Assembly (NCBI RefSeq): GCF_004403465.1
Contig: NZ_SOGQ01000048.1
Span: forward strand, 1 to 44,984
DNA length: 44,984 bases
DNA from: Cryobacterium sinapicolor
Lineage (GTDB): Bacteria > Actinomycetota > Actinomycetes > Actinomycetales > Microbacteriaceae
Direction: 5' to 3'
The notes under the pieces are model-generated. The model was not told where the DNA came from. It ran no database searches and was given only the letters and a program-made list of their open reading frames with translations. Shown piece by piece: positions 23,156 to 31,885 of the stretch. The translations under genes and the position numbers were made by a program. Position 1 is the stretch's first letter. Each line of letters starts with the position of its first letter.

Positions 23156-23710
23156 GTGATCACGGATGTCCTGTCCGACGCCACCGCCCGCATGCACAAG
23201 GCCGTCGAAGCCGCCAAAGACGACTTCGCGACCGTGCGAACCGGTCGGGCGAACCCGCAGATGTTCGCCAAGATCCTGGTGAACTACTACGGCACGCCGA
23301 CGCCGTTGGAACAGCTGGCCTCCCTGCAAAACCAGGAAGCTCGCACGCTCCTGATCGGCCCGTACGACAAGGGTGCCCTGCGCGACATCGAGCAGGCCAT
23401 CCGGGACACCCCGAACCTGGGCGCCAACCTCGGCAACGACGGCAACGTCATCCGGGCCACGCTGCCCGAGCTGACGGCAGACCGCCGCAAGGAGTACGTC
23501 AAGATCGTTCGCACCAAGGCCGAAGACGCCAAGGTGTCGGTGCGCAATCTGCGCCGGAAGGCCAAGGACGACCTCGACGCGCTCAAGAGCGAAGTGGGTG
23601 ACGACGACGTGGCCCGCGGGGAGAAGGAACTCGAACACATCACCAAGGCCCACGTGGATGCTATCGACGATGCCCTCAAGCGCAAAGAAGCCGAACTCCT
23701 CGAGATCTAA
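23156..23710 (+). CDS. frr: Ribosome recycling factor
   Basis: RRF splits post-termination ribosomes together with EF-G. The 184-residue protein has the conserved [12 protein letters not shown] and [14 protein letters not shown] motifs in the domain I/II region and a long C-terminal helix ([20 protein letters not shown]). It starts at GTG 23156, with GAAGGAG at good spacing. It is 31 bases after pyrH and 15 bases before cdsA. Confidence 0.97.
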   Translation: MITDVLSDATARMHKAVEAAKDDFATVRTGRANPQMFAKILVNYYGTPTPLEQLASLQNQEARTLLIGPYDKGALRDIEQAIRDTPNLGANLGNDGNVIRATLPELTADRRKEYVKIVRTKAEDAKVSVRNLRRKAKDDLDALKSEVGDDDVARGEKELEHITKAHVDAIDDALKRKEAELLEI

Positions 23711-23725
23711 GGACGATCCAGCCTC

Positions 23726-24721
23726 ATGACGGACGAATCAGGTGATTCCGGGGAACGCGAAGGCCTGCGCGCCAAGCGTGAGCACGGCGTCAGCCGCGCC
23801 GAGTTCAAGGCCCAGATGCAATCGAAGAAGGCCGATCTCGAACGTCAGATGCTGGCTACCCGGGCGCAGTTGGACGCGACCCAGGAACGCATCCAGGCGC
23901 GCACCGGGCGCAACCTGATCCTGGCCACCCTGATTGGGCTCGCACTGGGCCTGTTCATGTTCTTCAGTCTCATCTTCATCAAAGACCTGTTCATGGTCTG
24001 CGCGATCGCGTTCGTGGGCTTCACGGCCTTCGAACTCGCCCAAGCGCTTCGCCTCGCCGGACGCAACGTGCCGCGCGTGCCGGTCGTGCTGGCATCGGTG
24101 GGCGTCGTCCCCGCGGCTTTCTACCTTGGTGCGGCCGGCCAATGGCTAGCCACGCTCGGCGGCATCGCGCTGATCGCCCTGTGGCGACTTGTCCTCCTCG
24201 CTTGGCGCGACCACCGTGCCCCCGTCAGGGTCGTGCTCCGCGACATCGGCGGCGGCTTCCTGATCCAGTCCTATGTCGTCTTCCTCGGCAGCTTCTCGGT
24301 GCTCCTGGTCGCCCAGCCCGACGGGCAGTGGTGGACGCTGGCCTTCCTCCTGCTGGTCATCTCCGCCGACACCGCAGCGTATGCCGCCGGCCTCAGCTTC
24401 GGCAAGCACCGCATGGTCCCCTCGATCAGCCCGAAGAAGACCTGGGAGGGGTTCGCCGGAGCCGGCGTTGCCTGCCTCGGAATCGGCGTGCTGCTCGCCG
24501 TGTTCATGCTCGACCAGCCCTGGTGGTTCGGTCTTATCTTCGGTGTGGTCATCCTGTTCAGCGCCACCTTCGGAGACCTGGCCGAATCCCTGATCAAGCG
24601 CGACCTCGGCATCAAGGACATGAGCTCCTGGCTTCCGGGACACGGCGGCCTCCTGGACCGGCTGGACTCGATTCTGCCGTCCGCCGCAGCCGCGTATGCC
24701 CTCTACCTGATCTTCACCTAG
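23726..24721 (+). CDS. cdsA: Phosphatidate cytidylyltransferase
   Basis: CdsA makes CDP-diacylglycerol from phosphatidic acid and CTP at the membrane. The 331-residue protein has a charged cytoplasmic N-terminal extension of about 60 residues with a short coiled coil (KADLERQMLATRAQLDATQE). About eight transmembrane segments follow, then the family signature SLIKRDLGIKDMSSW directly followed by LPGHGGLLDRLDS near the C-terminus. The extension is longer than in most homologues. It is the last gene of the rpsB-tsf-pyrH-frr-cdsA run. Confidence 0.93.
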   Translation: MTDESGDSGEREGLRAKREHGVSRAEFKAQMQSKKADLERQMLATRAQLDATQERIQARTGRNLILATLIGLALGLFMFFSLIFIKDLFMVCAIAFVGFTAFELAQALRLAGRNVPRVPVVLASVGVVPAAFYLGAAGQWLATLGGIALIALWRLVLLAWRDHRAPVRVVLRDIGGGFLIQSYVVFLGSFSVLLVAQPDGQWWTLAFLLLVISADTAAYAAGLSFGKHRMVPSISPKKTWEGFAGAGVACLGIGVLLAVFMLDQPWWFGLIFGVVILFSATFGDLAESLIKRDLGIKDMSSWLPGHGGLLDRLDSILPSAAAAYALYLIFT

Positions 24722-24755
24722 CGACCTCGGTTTCGTCAGTCGGGCGGCTGTGAGG

Positions 24756-24761
24756 CAGAAT
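24756..24761 (+). promoter_or_regulatory. Candidate -10 box for a leaderless DivIVA-motif gene
   Basis: CAGAAT lies six bases before the GTG at 24768, where no ribosome-binding site is at a proper distance. TTCGTC lies 18 bases upstream as a weak -35. Confidence 0.3.
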
Positions 24762-24767
24762 GTTCCA

Positions 24768-25313
24768 GTGACCACCTTCCCTCGAACCGGCAAGAAGACG
24801 CTCGGCTACAGCGTCCCGCAAGTCGAGGAGTTCCTCACCGTCGCCCGAAAGGCCTATGACGCCACCGATGACAGTGTCGGGTTGACGGCCGCGGACATCC
24901 GTCATACCGCGTTCAGCATGCACAAGGCCGGCTACTCGCCCGCGCACGTGGATGCGGCCCTCGAGCGTTTGGAAGACGCCTTCGCGACCCGCGACCGGGA
25001 CCGTGCGGCGCAGACCCAGGGAAGCGAGGCTTGGCTGGCCGAGGTGCACGATCTCGCTCAGGTGCTCGTCAACCGGCTCAGCCGTCGGGACGGCCACCGC
25101 TTCCACCGGGTGAGCGTTCTCAGCGTCGGTTACAGGCGAACGGATGTCGACCGGTTCGCCCAGAAGCTCGTGCGTTACTTCGAAGACGGATTCCCCGTCA
25201 CGGTGGAAGAGGTGCGGTGCGCCGTGTTCCGGCCTCAGCGTGGCGGCTACCGGGAATCACAGGTCGACGTCGTGCTGGACAGCGTCGTCGACGTGATCCT
25301 GGCCGTCCGCTGA
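24768..25313 (+). CDS. DivIVA-motif repeat protein
   Basis: The protein has about 181 residues from GTG 24768 (187 from GTG 24750). It carries four copies of the short DivIVA N-terminal motif, G-Y followed by V-D-x-F/A: LGYSVPQVEEFL, AGYSPAHVDAAL, VGYRRTDVDRFA and GGYRESQVDVVL. In DivIVA this motif inserts into curved membrane. There is no long coiled coil, so it is not a polar scaffold of the usual kind. It matches the actinobacterial DivI1A-domain repeat proteins of unknown function. Its place just after cdsA suggests a link to envelope growth, which is inference. Confidence 0.75.
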   Translation: MTTFPRTGKKTLGYSVPQVEEFLTVARKAYDATDDSVGLTAADIRHTAFSMHKAGYSPAHVDAALERLEDAFATRDRDRAAQTQGSEAWLAEVHDLAQVLVNRLSRRDGHRFHRVSVLSVGYRRTDVDRFAQKLVRYFEDGFPVTVEEVRCAVFRPQRGGYRESQVDVVLDSVVDVILAVR

Positions 25314-25394
25314 ATCGTGCGACGAATCCTGCCGTCGATCGATCCGTGTCGTTATCTGGCTGTTATGTCGGATTTCCGATAAGCTCAACAAATC

Positions 25395-26063
25395 GTGGGT
25401 AGACATTTGAACATCATTCCGTCCGAACACGCCAGCAGGCCCGTCAAGGTCAGAATGAGTAGGTCTCGCGCCCGAGGGCGCGTTTCCCTCTTCGCCTTCA
25501 CCGCCGCAGCGGCGTTCGTGCTCGTCACGGTTGTCGACCCGTATTCCGGAGCCACGGCTTCACCCTACTTTCAGGTGGCCGGCGACCGGTTCAACGGTCA
25601 GGAAGCCCAAGAGATCCAGGTTACCGCGGCAGCTTCGAACACCTTCACGCGCGACAGCTTCACCGTCACCGAGAAGCCCAAACCCGTTCCGATTCCCGTC
25701 GCGGCTCCCGTCGCGTCCAAGTCCTCGTCGAGCTCGGCTCCGTCGGCGGCCATCCCCGACCCCGGTTCGGCCCAGGCGATCGCGGCGGACGCCGTGGCCG
25801 CTCGCGGCTGGGGCGACGACCAGTTCAACTGCCTGGTGTCGCTCTGGCACAAGGAATCCGGCTGGCGCGTCAATGCGGAGAACCGCTCGAGCGGCGCCTA
25901 CGGAATCCCGCAGTCTCTGCCGGGTTCCAAGATGGCGTCCGCCGGAGACGATTGGCAGACCAACCCCGCCACCCAGATCCAGTGGGGCCTCGGCTACATC
26001 TCCGGTCGCTACGGCACCCCGTGCGGCGCCTGGGCCCACTCCGGCGACGTCGGCTGGTACTAG
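25395..26063 (+). CDS. Secreted transglycosylase-like protein (SLT / aggregation-promoting-factor C-terminal type)
   Basis: The 222-residue protein has a basic N-terminus, a hydrophobic signal segment (about 35-50), a Pro/Ser/Ala-rich linker (KPKPVPIPVAAPV) and a C-terminal lysozyme-like domain. That domain starts around residue 142 with NCLVSLWHKESGW, where the glutamate is the likely catalytic acid, and continues with SGAYGIPQSLPGSKM and IQWGLGYISGRYGTPCGAW. Such proteins cut or remodel peptidoglycan. I use GTG 25395, giving an MGRH start that is frequent in this group; ATG 25455 with AAGG upstream is an alternative that still leaves a full signal peptide. Confidence 0.78.
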   Translation: MGRHLNIIPSEHASRPVKVRMSRSRARGRVSLFAFTAAAAFVLVTVVDPYSGATASPYFQVAGDRFNGQEAQEIQVTAAASNTFTRDSFTVTEKPKPVPIPVAAPVASKSSSSSAPSAAIPDPGSAQAIAADAVAARGWGDDQFNCLVSLWHKESGWRVNAENRSSGAYGIPQSLPGSKMASAGDDWQTNPATQIQWGLGYISGRYGTPCGAWAHSGDVGWY

Positions 26064-26090
26064 CGCGCCGCGGTCCGCCAGACCCGCACG

Positions 26091-26096
26091 TAGACT
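26091..26096 (+). promoter_or_regulatory. Candidate -10 box for leaderless gene at 26103
   Basis: TAGACT, followed by six bases and the ATG at 26103, fits a leaderless start. No ribosome-binding site lies between them. Confidence 0.45.
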
Positions 26097-26102
26097 GGCC
26101 CA

Positions 26103-26399
26103 ATGGCTCGCCGCAACCGACCCCGTGGCCGCAAGCCCGGACCGGGTTCTGATGACGAGGGCATCGAACGGATGCGCGCCGGCTGGCGACGCACGGAGGC
26201 CCGCCGCGACGGCCTCTGGACCGTGCAACCCGTACCGGGGCCGCAGGCCGTGAAAGCGTATGTGTGCCCCGGCTGCCACCGTGAGGTCTCTCCGGGCACC
26301 GCCCACGTGGTCGCCTGGCGCGGCGACGGCGTCATGGGTGAGGCATCCGACCTCGCCGCGCGGCGCCATTGGCACTCGCACTGCTGGAAGATCAAGTAG
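26103..26399 (+). CDS. Small zinc-finger-like protein of unknown function (actinobacterial)
   Basis: The 98-residue protein has a very basic N-terminus (MARRNRPRGRKPGPG). A region around residues 52-96 holds two cysteines, CPGCHREV, and a C-terminal HWHSHC group, together likely to bind one zinc ion. Homologues in actinobacteria are often labelled ATP/GTP-binding protein, but I see no P-loop to support that name. It probably binds nucleic acid. It ends 29 bases before the alpha/beta hydrolase gene on the same strand. Confidence 0.7.
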   Translation: MARRNRPRGRKPGPGSDDEGIERMRAGWRRTEARRDGLWTVQPVPGPQAVKAYVCPGCHREVSPGTAHVVAWRGDGVMGEASDLAARRHWHSHCWKIK

Positions 26400-26428
26400 C
26401 CGCCCTGCGTGGCATCAAAGGAGAAACC

Positions 26429-27157
26429 GTGACGTCGAGCGTCGAGATTCGTGGCGGCATCGAACTGCCGGCCGTGCGTGAGCAGATCGAGCTGCACACG
26501 GCGGACGGTCTGACCCTGGTCGGCGAACTCGCCACGCCCGTGGACCGGGCGCCGGTGGCCACGCTGGTGACCCTGCATCCGCTGCCCACTCACGGCGGCT
26601 TCATGGACTCGCACATCTTGCGCAAGGCAGCCGGGCGGCTGCCTGCCCTCGCCGATCTGGCGGTACTGCGCTTCAACACCCGAGGCACGGCCTCACCGCG
26701 GGGCACGAGCGGCGGAAGCTTCGGCGAGGGCGTCGACGAGCGCCTCGATGTCGCCGCCGCGATGGCCTTCGTCGCCGAGCGCGGTCTGCCTGATCCCTGG
26801 CTGCTGGGCTGGTCGTTCGGCACCGAGCTCGCGATCAAGTACGGTCTCGAGCACTCGATTCGCGGCGCCATTCTGCTCTCGCCGCCGTTGCACCGGGCGT
26901 CGGACGCGGAACTCGCGGCCTGGGCCGGCCGAAACGCGAAGCTGGTGGCCGTCATCCCCGAGCTCGACGACTACCTGCGCCCCGCGGAGGCCCGGCAGCG
27001 CTTCGCGAGTGTGCCGGACACCCGGTTCATCGCCGTGGAGGGCGGGAAGCACCTGTGGGTGGGGGAGAGTGCCACCCGCCGCGTGCTCGACGAGATCGTG
27101 GCCGTGGTCAATCCTGCCGCCGCGCCGTTGCCCACGAGGTGGGCCGCTTCGAACTAG
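26429..27157 (+). CDS. Alpha/beta-fold hydrolase
   Basis: The GTG at 26429 lies four bases after AAAGGAGA and gives 242 residues. The nucleophile elbow is GWSFG with S129, and a histidine in GGKHLWVGE near residue 205 is the likely catalytic base. The oxyanion region is HPLPTHGG, close to the HPHP motif of the dienelactone-hydrolase/YtfL-like group of small serine hydrolases. The substrate is unknown. Its stop codon overlaps that of the convergent AI-2E-type exporter gene inside the sequence CTAG. Confidence 0.82.
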   Translation: MTSSVEIRGGIELPAVREQIELHTADGLTLVGELATPVDRAPVATLVTLHPLPTHGGFMDSHILRKAAGRLPALADLAVLRFNTRGTASPRGTSGGSFGEGVDERLDVAAAMAFVAERGLPDPWLLGWSFGTELAIKYGLEHSIRGAILLSPPLHRASDAELAAWAGRNAKLVAVIPELDDYLRPAEARQRFASVPDTRFIAVEGGKHLWVGESATRRVLDEIVAVVNPAAAPLPTRWAASN

Positions 27158-28203
27158 AGCTCGTTCTGGCGGGGAATCACGACCTGCTTGATGATCGTGA
27201 TGGTCGCCGCGGCGACCGGGATGGCGATCAGCGCGCCGAGAATGCCGAGCAGGTTGCCACCCGCGAGGGCGGCCACCACTACAACGGCGCCGGGAACGGC
27301 GACGGCCCGGTTCATGATGTTCGGGCTGAGCAGGTAGGCCTCCACCTGCATATAGATCAGGTAATAGATCGCGGCTACCAGCGCCGTGAACGTCGTGCTG
27401 CCGATCCCGGGGATCAGGCAAGTCAGCACGATGATGATCGACCCGGTGATCGTGCCCACGAGGGGGATCAGCGAGAACAGGAACGCGATCAGCGCGAGGA
27501 GCGCCGGGAAGGGTGCTCCGATGATCGACAGGAAGATGAAGCTGAGCACGCCGTTGCAGAGTGCAAGGGCACCCTGGCCGATCACGAAGCGGCCGACGGA
27601 TGTCGTGATCTGCTCGCTGAGATCGGCGAACCGGGCCCGCTTGGACGCCGGTACCAGCTGGTACATGGCCTGCTTCATGCCGTTCAGCGACGCCGTGAAG
27701 TACAGCGTCAGGATCAGGATGATCAGTGCGCCGAAGAGACCGCTGACGATCGCCAGGCCCGACTGGATGATGGTGCCCGTGATGTTGGAGATGTTGCCGC
27801 CGATGAACTCGGTGATCGATTCGGTGATCTTCGACAGTGGGAGGGCCGGGAACTGCTTCTGCACGTCGGCGAGGAACGTGGAGGTGTTGATGGACTTGAT
27901 CAGGTCCGGCACGGCCTTGGAGAGCTTGGAGACCTGGTCGACGATGATCGGCACGACGGCGAAGATCACGCCGGTCAGCACGCCGATCACGGCAACCAGC
28001 ACGGTGAGCATGGCGGCCCAGCGGGGGAACCTTTTCTTCTCCAACCAGCACACTGCTGGGTCGAGCCCGAGGGCGAGGAACAGCGCAGCACCGATGTAGG
28101 TGATGATCGTCTGCAGCGTGATCACCGACGTGATGATGAGCAGGCCGACACCGACGCCGAGGGTGCCGATCAATCCGACGCGAAAGGCATTCTGAATCTT
28201 CAC
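27154..28203 (-). CDS. AI-2E-family transporter (UPF0118) membrane protein
   Basis: The 349-residue protein has about eight membrane segments in the usual arrangement: a pair near the N-terminus (IGTLGVGVGLLIITSVI), two more by residue 80, a long extracytoplasmic loop (about 80-150), and four in the C-terminal half, including the FLFSLIPLVGTITGSII motif that is typical of the family. Members include TqsA and exporters of unknown solutes and Na+/H+ antiporters, so the name does not fix the substrate. It starts at GTG after GGGGAAA. It is 21 bases downstream of the coiled-coil gene and probably co-transcribed with it. Confidence 0.88.
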   Translation of the reverse strand: MKIQNAFRVGLIGTLGVGVGLLIITSVITLQTIITYIGAALFLALGLDPAVCWLEKKRFPRWAAMLTVLVAVIGVLTGVIFAVVPIIVDQVSKLSKAVPDLIKSINTSTFLADVQKQFPALPLSKITESITEFIGGNISNITGTIIQSGLAIVSGLFGALIILILTLYFTASLNGMKQAMYQLVPASKRARFADLSEQITTSVGRFVIGQGALALCNGVLSFIFLSIIGAPFPALLALIAFLFSLIPLVGTITGSIIIVLTCLIPGIGSTTFTALVAAIYYLIYMQVEAYLLSPNIMNRAVAVPGAVVVVAALAGGNLLGILGALIAIPVAAATITIIKQVVIPRQNEL

Positions 28204-28223
28204 TTATTTCCCCACGGCTCGTG

Positions 28224-29855
28224 TCAGTGCTCGACGTCGGAGTCGTCGCCGCTGGCGGCGACCTTCTCCGCCTGCGTGAGCAGGCCGCGCAGGCTCTCGA
28301 AGTAGCCGGCCACGGCGTCGCGTTCAATCCTAATCTGGGACAGGCGCTCCTCGGCGTCGGCCACGAGCACGCGCGTGCGCAGTTCGGCGTCCGTCACCAG
28401 CGCCGCGGCCCGGGTCTCGGCGTCCCGCACGAGGCGTTCTGCCGACTCCTCGGCCACCTTCTTCGCCGCCCTGACCTCGTCCCGGGCGGATGCGTCCAGC
28501 TGGTCGTTCAGGGCACGCAGTTCGACCGTGCGCTGCTTCGTCTCGGCGAGCTGCTTCGTGGCATCCGTGACGAACTTCTGCGTCTGCGCCACCGCCTCCT
28601 GGTGGCGCTGCAACTGGCCCTGCTCCGCTTCGTCCCGACGGGCCTTCAACTCGACGTCGAAGTCCGCCCGGGCCTGATCGATCTCGCGCTTGAGCTTGGC
28701 GGCCTCGTGCTCACCCCGCTTGCGGGCGGCCGTCAGGTGGTTGTCGAGGTCGATGCGCAGTTGCTCGCTCTCAGCGGTGAAGTCGGCGCGGGTCTGCTCA
28801 TTGACGCGACCGTGATCGGCGTGCGACTGCTCGATCTCGGCGGCGAGGTCGACGCGCGCCTTGTCGATCTCGCGGCTGAGGTCGGCGCGCTGGCGCTCCA
28901 GGTCCCTGGCCAGGTCGGTTTGGGCCTGCTCGCTCTCAATGGCCAGGTCGGCCTGGCCCTGCTCGATCTCCCGTTCGAGGTCGGTGCGGGCCTGGTCGAT
29001 CTCGATCGCGAGGAGGTTGCGCGCCTGCTCGGTCTCGTGGGCCAGTTCGATGCGGTCCCGTTCGGTCTGCCGGGCCAGGTCGATGCGGTGCTGCTCGGTT
29101 TCGGCGGCGAGGTCGATGCGGGCCTGTTCCGTTTCCCGGGCCAGGTCGGCGCGCTGCTGGTCAAGTTCATGGGCGACCTCGGCGCGAGTCAGCTCGGTCT
29201 CGCTGGTGAGCCCGGCTGCCACCTCGCGGGCCTCGGTGGCCTCTCGCTGGGCCACCACGCGTACCTCGGCGGCCTCGCGCTCCGCTTCCGATCGGATCGC
29301 GGCGACTTCCCGCTTCACGGTGGCGCGCAACTCGGCGGCCTCGGTGGCCACTGCGCCGCGGATGGCGGCCGCTTCATGCACGGCGTCCTGGGTGAGGGTG
29401 GTGGAGTCCTCATGGGCCCGGGCGAGCAGGTCGTCGGCTTCGGCGACGGCGTCGCCCTGGATGCGGCCCGCCTTCACCGTGGCATCGGACAGCATCCGTT
29501 CGGCGTGCTCCTTGCCCTCGCGCAGCAGTGTCTGCACTTCGCTGGCCGCGGAGGCGCGCAGCCGCTCGGCGTCGATGTCGGCCTGGGCGATCACCCTTGT
29601 CGACTGCTCCTCCGCCACACGCAGGGTGTTCTCGAGTTTGGTGCCGAGGCCGGAGAAGGTGGGACTGCCCACCTCTTCGATCTCCGCGTTCAGATCGTCG
29701 ATCTGCGTGTTGAGGCGCTTGATCTCCTTCTTCGCCTCGGTGCCTTGGGTGTTCGCCTGAATCAGGTCCCGGCGCAGCCCCTGAATGGTCTTGTCGACTT
29801 CGTCACGGTCGTAACCGCGGAATACCTGGGTGAAGTCTGCTTCGTCGTTCGCCAC
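28224..29855 (-). CDS. DivIVA-like long coiled-coil protein with 11-residue repeats
   Basis: The 543-residue protein opens with a DivIVA-type membrane motif (FRGYDRDEVDKTI), followed by a heptad coiled coil with a short Gly/Ser-containing break at about 62-70. Its centre (about 210-345) is a run of at least twelve 11-residue units, for example LARETEQARID, LAAETEQHRID, LARQTERDRIE and LAHETEQARNL. Hendecads form nearly straight or right-handed coiled coils, as in the Scy/FilP scaffolds of Streptomyces. A further helical region and an acidic tail end the protein. The GTG start lies five bases after GAGGAG. It is probably a cytoskeletal or polar-growth scaffold. Antisense frames across this gene mirror its repeats and are not genes. 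Confidence 0.85.
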   Translation of the reverse strand: MANDEADFTQVFRGYDRDEVDKTIQGLRRDLIQANTQGTEAKKEIKRLNTQIDDLNAEIEEVGSPTFSGLGTKLENTLRVAEEQSTRVIAQADIDAERLRASAASEVQTLLREGKEHAERMLSDATVKAGRIQGDAVAEADDLLARAHEDSTTLTQDAVHEAAAIRGAVATEAAELRATVKREVAAIRSEAEREAAEVRVVAQREATEAREVAAGLTSETELTRAEVAHELDQQRADLARETEQARIDLAAETEQHRIDLARQTERDRIELAHETEQARNLLAIEIDQARTDLEREIEQGQADLAIESEQAQTDLARDLERQRADLSREIDKARVDLAAEIEQSHADHGRVNEQTRADFTAESEQLRIDLDNHLTAARKRGEHEAAKLKREIDQARADFDVELKARRDEAEQGQLQRHQEAVAQTQKFVTDATKQLAETKQRTVELRALNDQLDASARDEVRAAKKVAEESAERLVRDAETRAAALVTDAELRTRVLVADAEERLSQIRIERDAVAGYFESLRGLLTQAEKVAASGDDSDVEH

Positions 29856-30085
29856 GCTGTCTCCTCAAAATGGGGCTCTGACCCCCGGTTACGGTCTGCC
29901 GAGGGGAGCGTCTGCAATTTTAGTCTGTTGTGAAGGCACTGACGCGCCCCGACATGAGGGGTTATTAGGTGCCTCTCAGGGGCAGCCGGTATCGTGGGAA
30001 GTCCTGTCTGTTGCTGATCGGGCCCGTACCCGGGCCCAGTGCGTCCGCGTGCGCGATGAGCGGCCGGCGACACAGGAGGGTTGAC

Positions 30086-31885
30086 GTGCGTTTTGTTCTT
30101 GCCATAGTGGCATTCGTAATAGCTGCCGGGATGATTGTGCTCGGCATCGCTCAGCGGACCATTTTTCTCGAGCCGGCCTCGGTGAGCCTCAGCACCTCCG
30201 TCGAGGATGCCCGCTTCGCGGTGGTCGAGTCCAGCGCGCTCAACGCAGTGCCGGGAAGCCAGACGATCACCGTCAGCGGCTCCGACACGATTTTCCTGGC
30301 CTACGGTCGTACCGACGATGTGAAGGCGTGGCTCGGAGACGAACCGTACGTCGACATCCGAAAAGCCAAGGATGCGGTCGCCCTCAGCAGCAAGCTCGTC
30401 GAGCCGGTTGCCGAGGCCGAATCGGCTGCCGAGGCCGACCCCGCGGACGCGCCGGAGACGGTCACCAACCCCGCGGGCTCCGACCTGTGGCTTCAGGAGT
30501 TCACGGCGGAGACCACCCTGACCACCACTCTCAAAGTGCCCGACGGCATCTCCCTGATCGTGGCGTCCGACGGAACGGCCGCTGCCCCCACAGAGGTCAG
30601 CCTGTCGTGGCCCACCGACAACTCGACGCCCTGGGCAGGCCCGTTAATTGTCGGCGGTGCCGCCGTCGGCCTGATCGGCCTGATCATCTACCTCCTGGCA
30701 CTTCTGCACCTGCGCCGCTCCCGCGGCCCCCGCCGTAACCTGCCGCGCGGGCCCCGGATGCCCCAGCTCCCGCGCGTGCCCCGCCCCAAGTCGATCAAGG
30801 CGAGCCAGATCAACGGTTCGGGCAAATCCGTCACCCGGTCCATGGTCGCCGTGCCCGTGATCCTGGTCAGCGGCCTCGTGCTCAGCGGCTGCTCGGCCGA
30901 TTTCTGGCCGGCCGCGTCCACTCCCGAGGCTGCCGTCAGCGCGACGCCGACCCCGACCGGCACCGAGGCTCCGGCCCAGGACGTGCCGCCGCCGGCCGTC
31001 ACGGTGCCGCAGCTCGAACGCATCGTGACCGGGATCGCCACACTGACCGTGGATGCCGATGCGAACCTGAATGCGGAAGCCCTCGCCACCCGGTTCACCG
31101 GCCCCGCGCTGGAGAAGCGGCTCGCGAATTACAAGATCCGCGGCGTCGACCCGGCGATCGCAGCCCTGCCGCCGCTGCCGACGTCGCCCCTCCGACTCAC
31201 CCTGCCGCAGCAGTCCTCCACCTGGCCTCGGGTCGTCATGACGGTCCTGCAGGACGAGGCCGATACCGCCACCGCACCGACGGCCCTTGTGTTGCGTCAG
31301 GAGTCCCCGCGGGCGGACTACCTGGTGGAGTACATGATCCAGCTCGAGGCGGCCGCGACCGTGCCCAAGGTGGCGCCGGCGACCATCGGCGCCCCGATTA
31401 TCGCGCCCGACTCGACTTTCCTGCTGCTCTCGCCCGACCAGGTGGCCGCCGCCTACGCCGACGTGCTCCAGCTGGGGGAGGCCAGTCCCTCCTTCGGCCT
31501 GTTCGAGGCGGAGGGCGACAGCTTCCGCACCCAGGTCACCGAGCTGAAGAACTCCCGCAAGGAGGGCTTGCCCACGACAGCCTCGATCGAATTCGGCGCG
31601 GCCGCCGGCACCGGGCCAACCGTTGCATTGGCGACCAACGACTCCGGCAGTATCGTCGCCGTCAGCCTGACCGAGACCGAGACGGTCAAACCGGTGGATG
31701 CCGGCGCGACCGTAAGTCCCGAGGGGGCCAGCAAGGCACTCTCCGGCATCACCGCTACGGCCAAGGGCATCACCAGCACCTACGGCGACCAGCTCCTGTT
31801 CCACGTTCCGGCCGCCGGTTCGAACGAAAAAATAGTCCTCCTTGGCTTCTCCCAGGGTCTGATCTCATCATCGGAGCTTCCATGA
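30086..31885 (+). CDS. Membrane protein with internal lipobox, unknown function
   Basis: The GTG at 30086 follows GGAGGG by five bases and gives 599 residues. Residues 1-24 form a membrane segment, then an exported-looking domain (about 25-185), a second membrane segment (LIVGGAAVGLIGLIIYLLAL) and a basic proline-rich cytoplasmic stretch. After about residue 250 comes a third hydrophobic run ending in LVLSGCS, a textbook lipobox with C269. A Thr/Pro/Ala linker and a 300-residue domain follow. The second half alone would be an ordinary lipoprotein starting at ATG 30842 (M253). Either one three-pass protein is made, or two former genes are fused. The stop overlaps the thioredoxin-TPR start (ATGA). 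Confidence 0.75.
   Translation: MRFVLAIVAFVIAAGMIVLGIAQRTIFLEPASVSLSTSVEDARFAVVESSALNAVPGSQTITVSGSDTIFLAYGRTDDVKAWLGDEPYVDIRKAKDAVALSSKLVEPVAEAESAAEADPADAPETVTNPAGSDLWLQEFTAETTLTTTLKVPDGISLIVASDGTAAAPTEVSLSWPTDNSTPWAGPLIVGGAAVGLIGLIIYLLALLHLRRSRGPRRNLPRGPRMPQLPRVPRPKSIKASQINGSGKSVTRSMVAVPVILVSGLVLSGCSADFWPAASTPEAAVSATPTPTGTEAPAQDVPPPAVTVPQLERIVTGIATLTVDADANLNAEALATRFTGPALEKRLANYKIRGVDPAIAALPPLPTSPLRLTLPQQSSTWPRVVMTVLQDEADTATAPTALVLRQESPRADYLVEYMIQLEAAATVPKVAPATIGAPIIAPDSTFLLLSPDQVAAAYADVLQLGEASPSFGLFEAEGDSFRTQVTELKNSRKEGLPTTASIEFGAAAGTGPTVALATNDSGSIVAVSLTETETVKPVDAGATVSPEGASKALSGITATAKGITSTYGDQLLFHVPAAGSNEKIVLLGFSQGLISSSELP

Noticed and set aside
28221..29933. 570-residue plus-strand frame opposite the coiled-coil gene
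   Set aside because: Its repeats are the mirror of the hendecad repeats on the other strand; the minus-strand gene has a ribosome-binding site, a DivIVA motif and a sensible composition.
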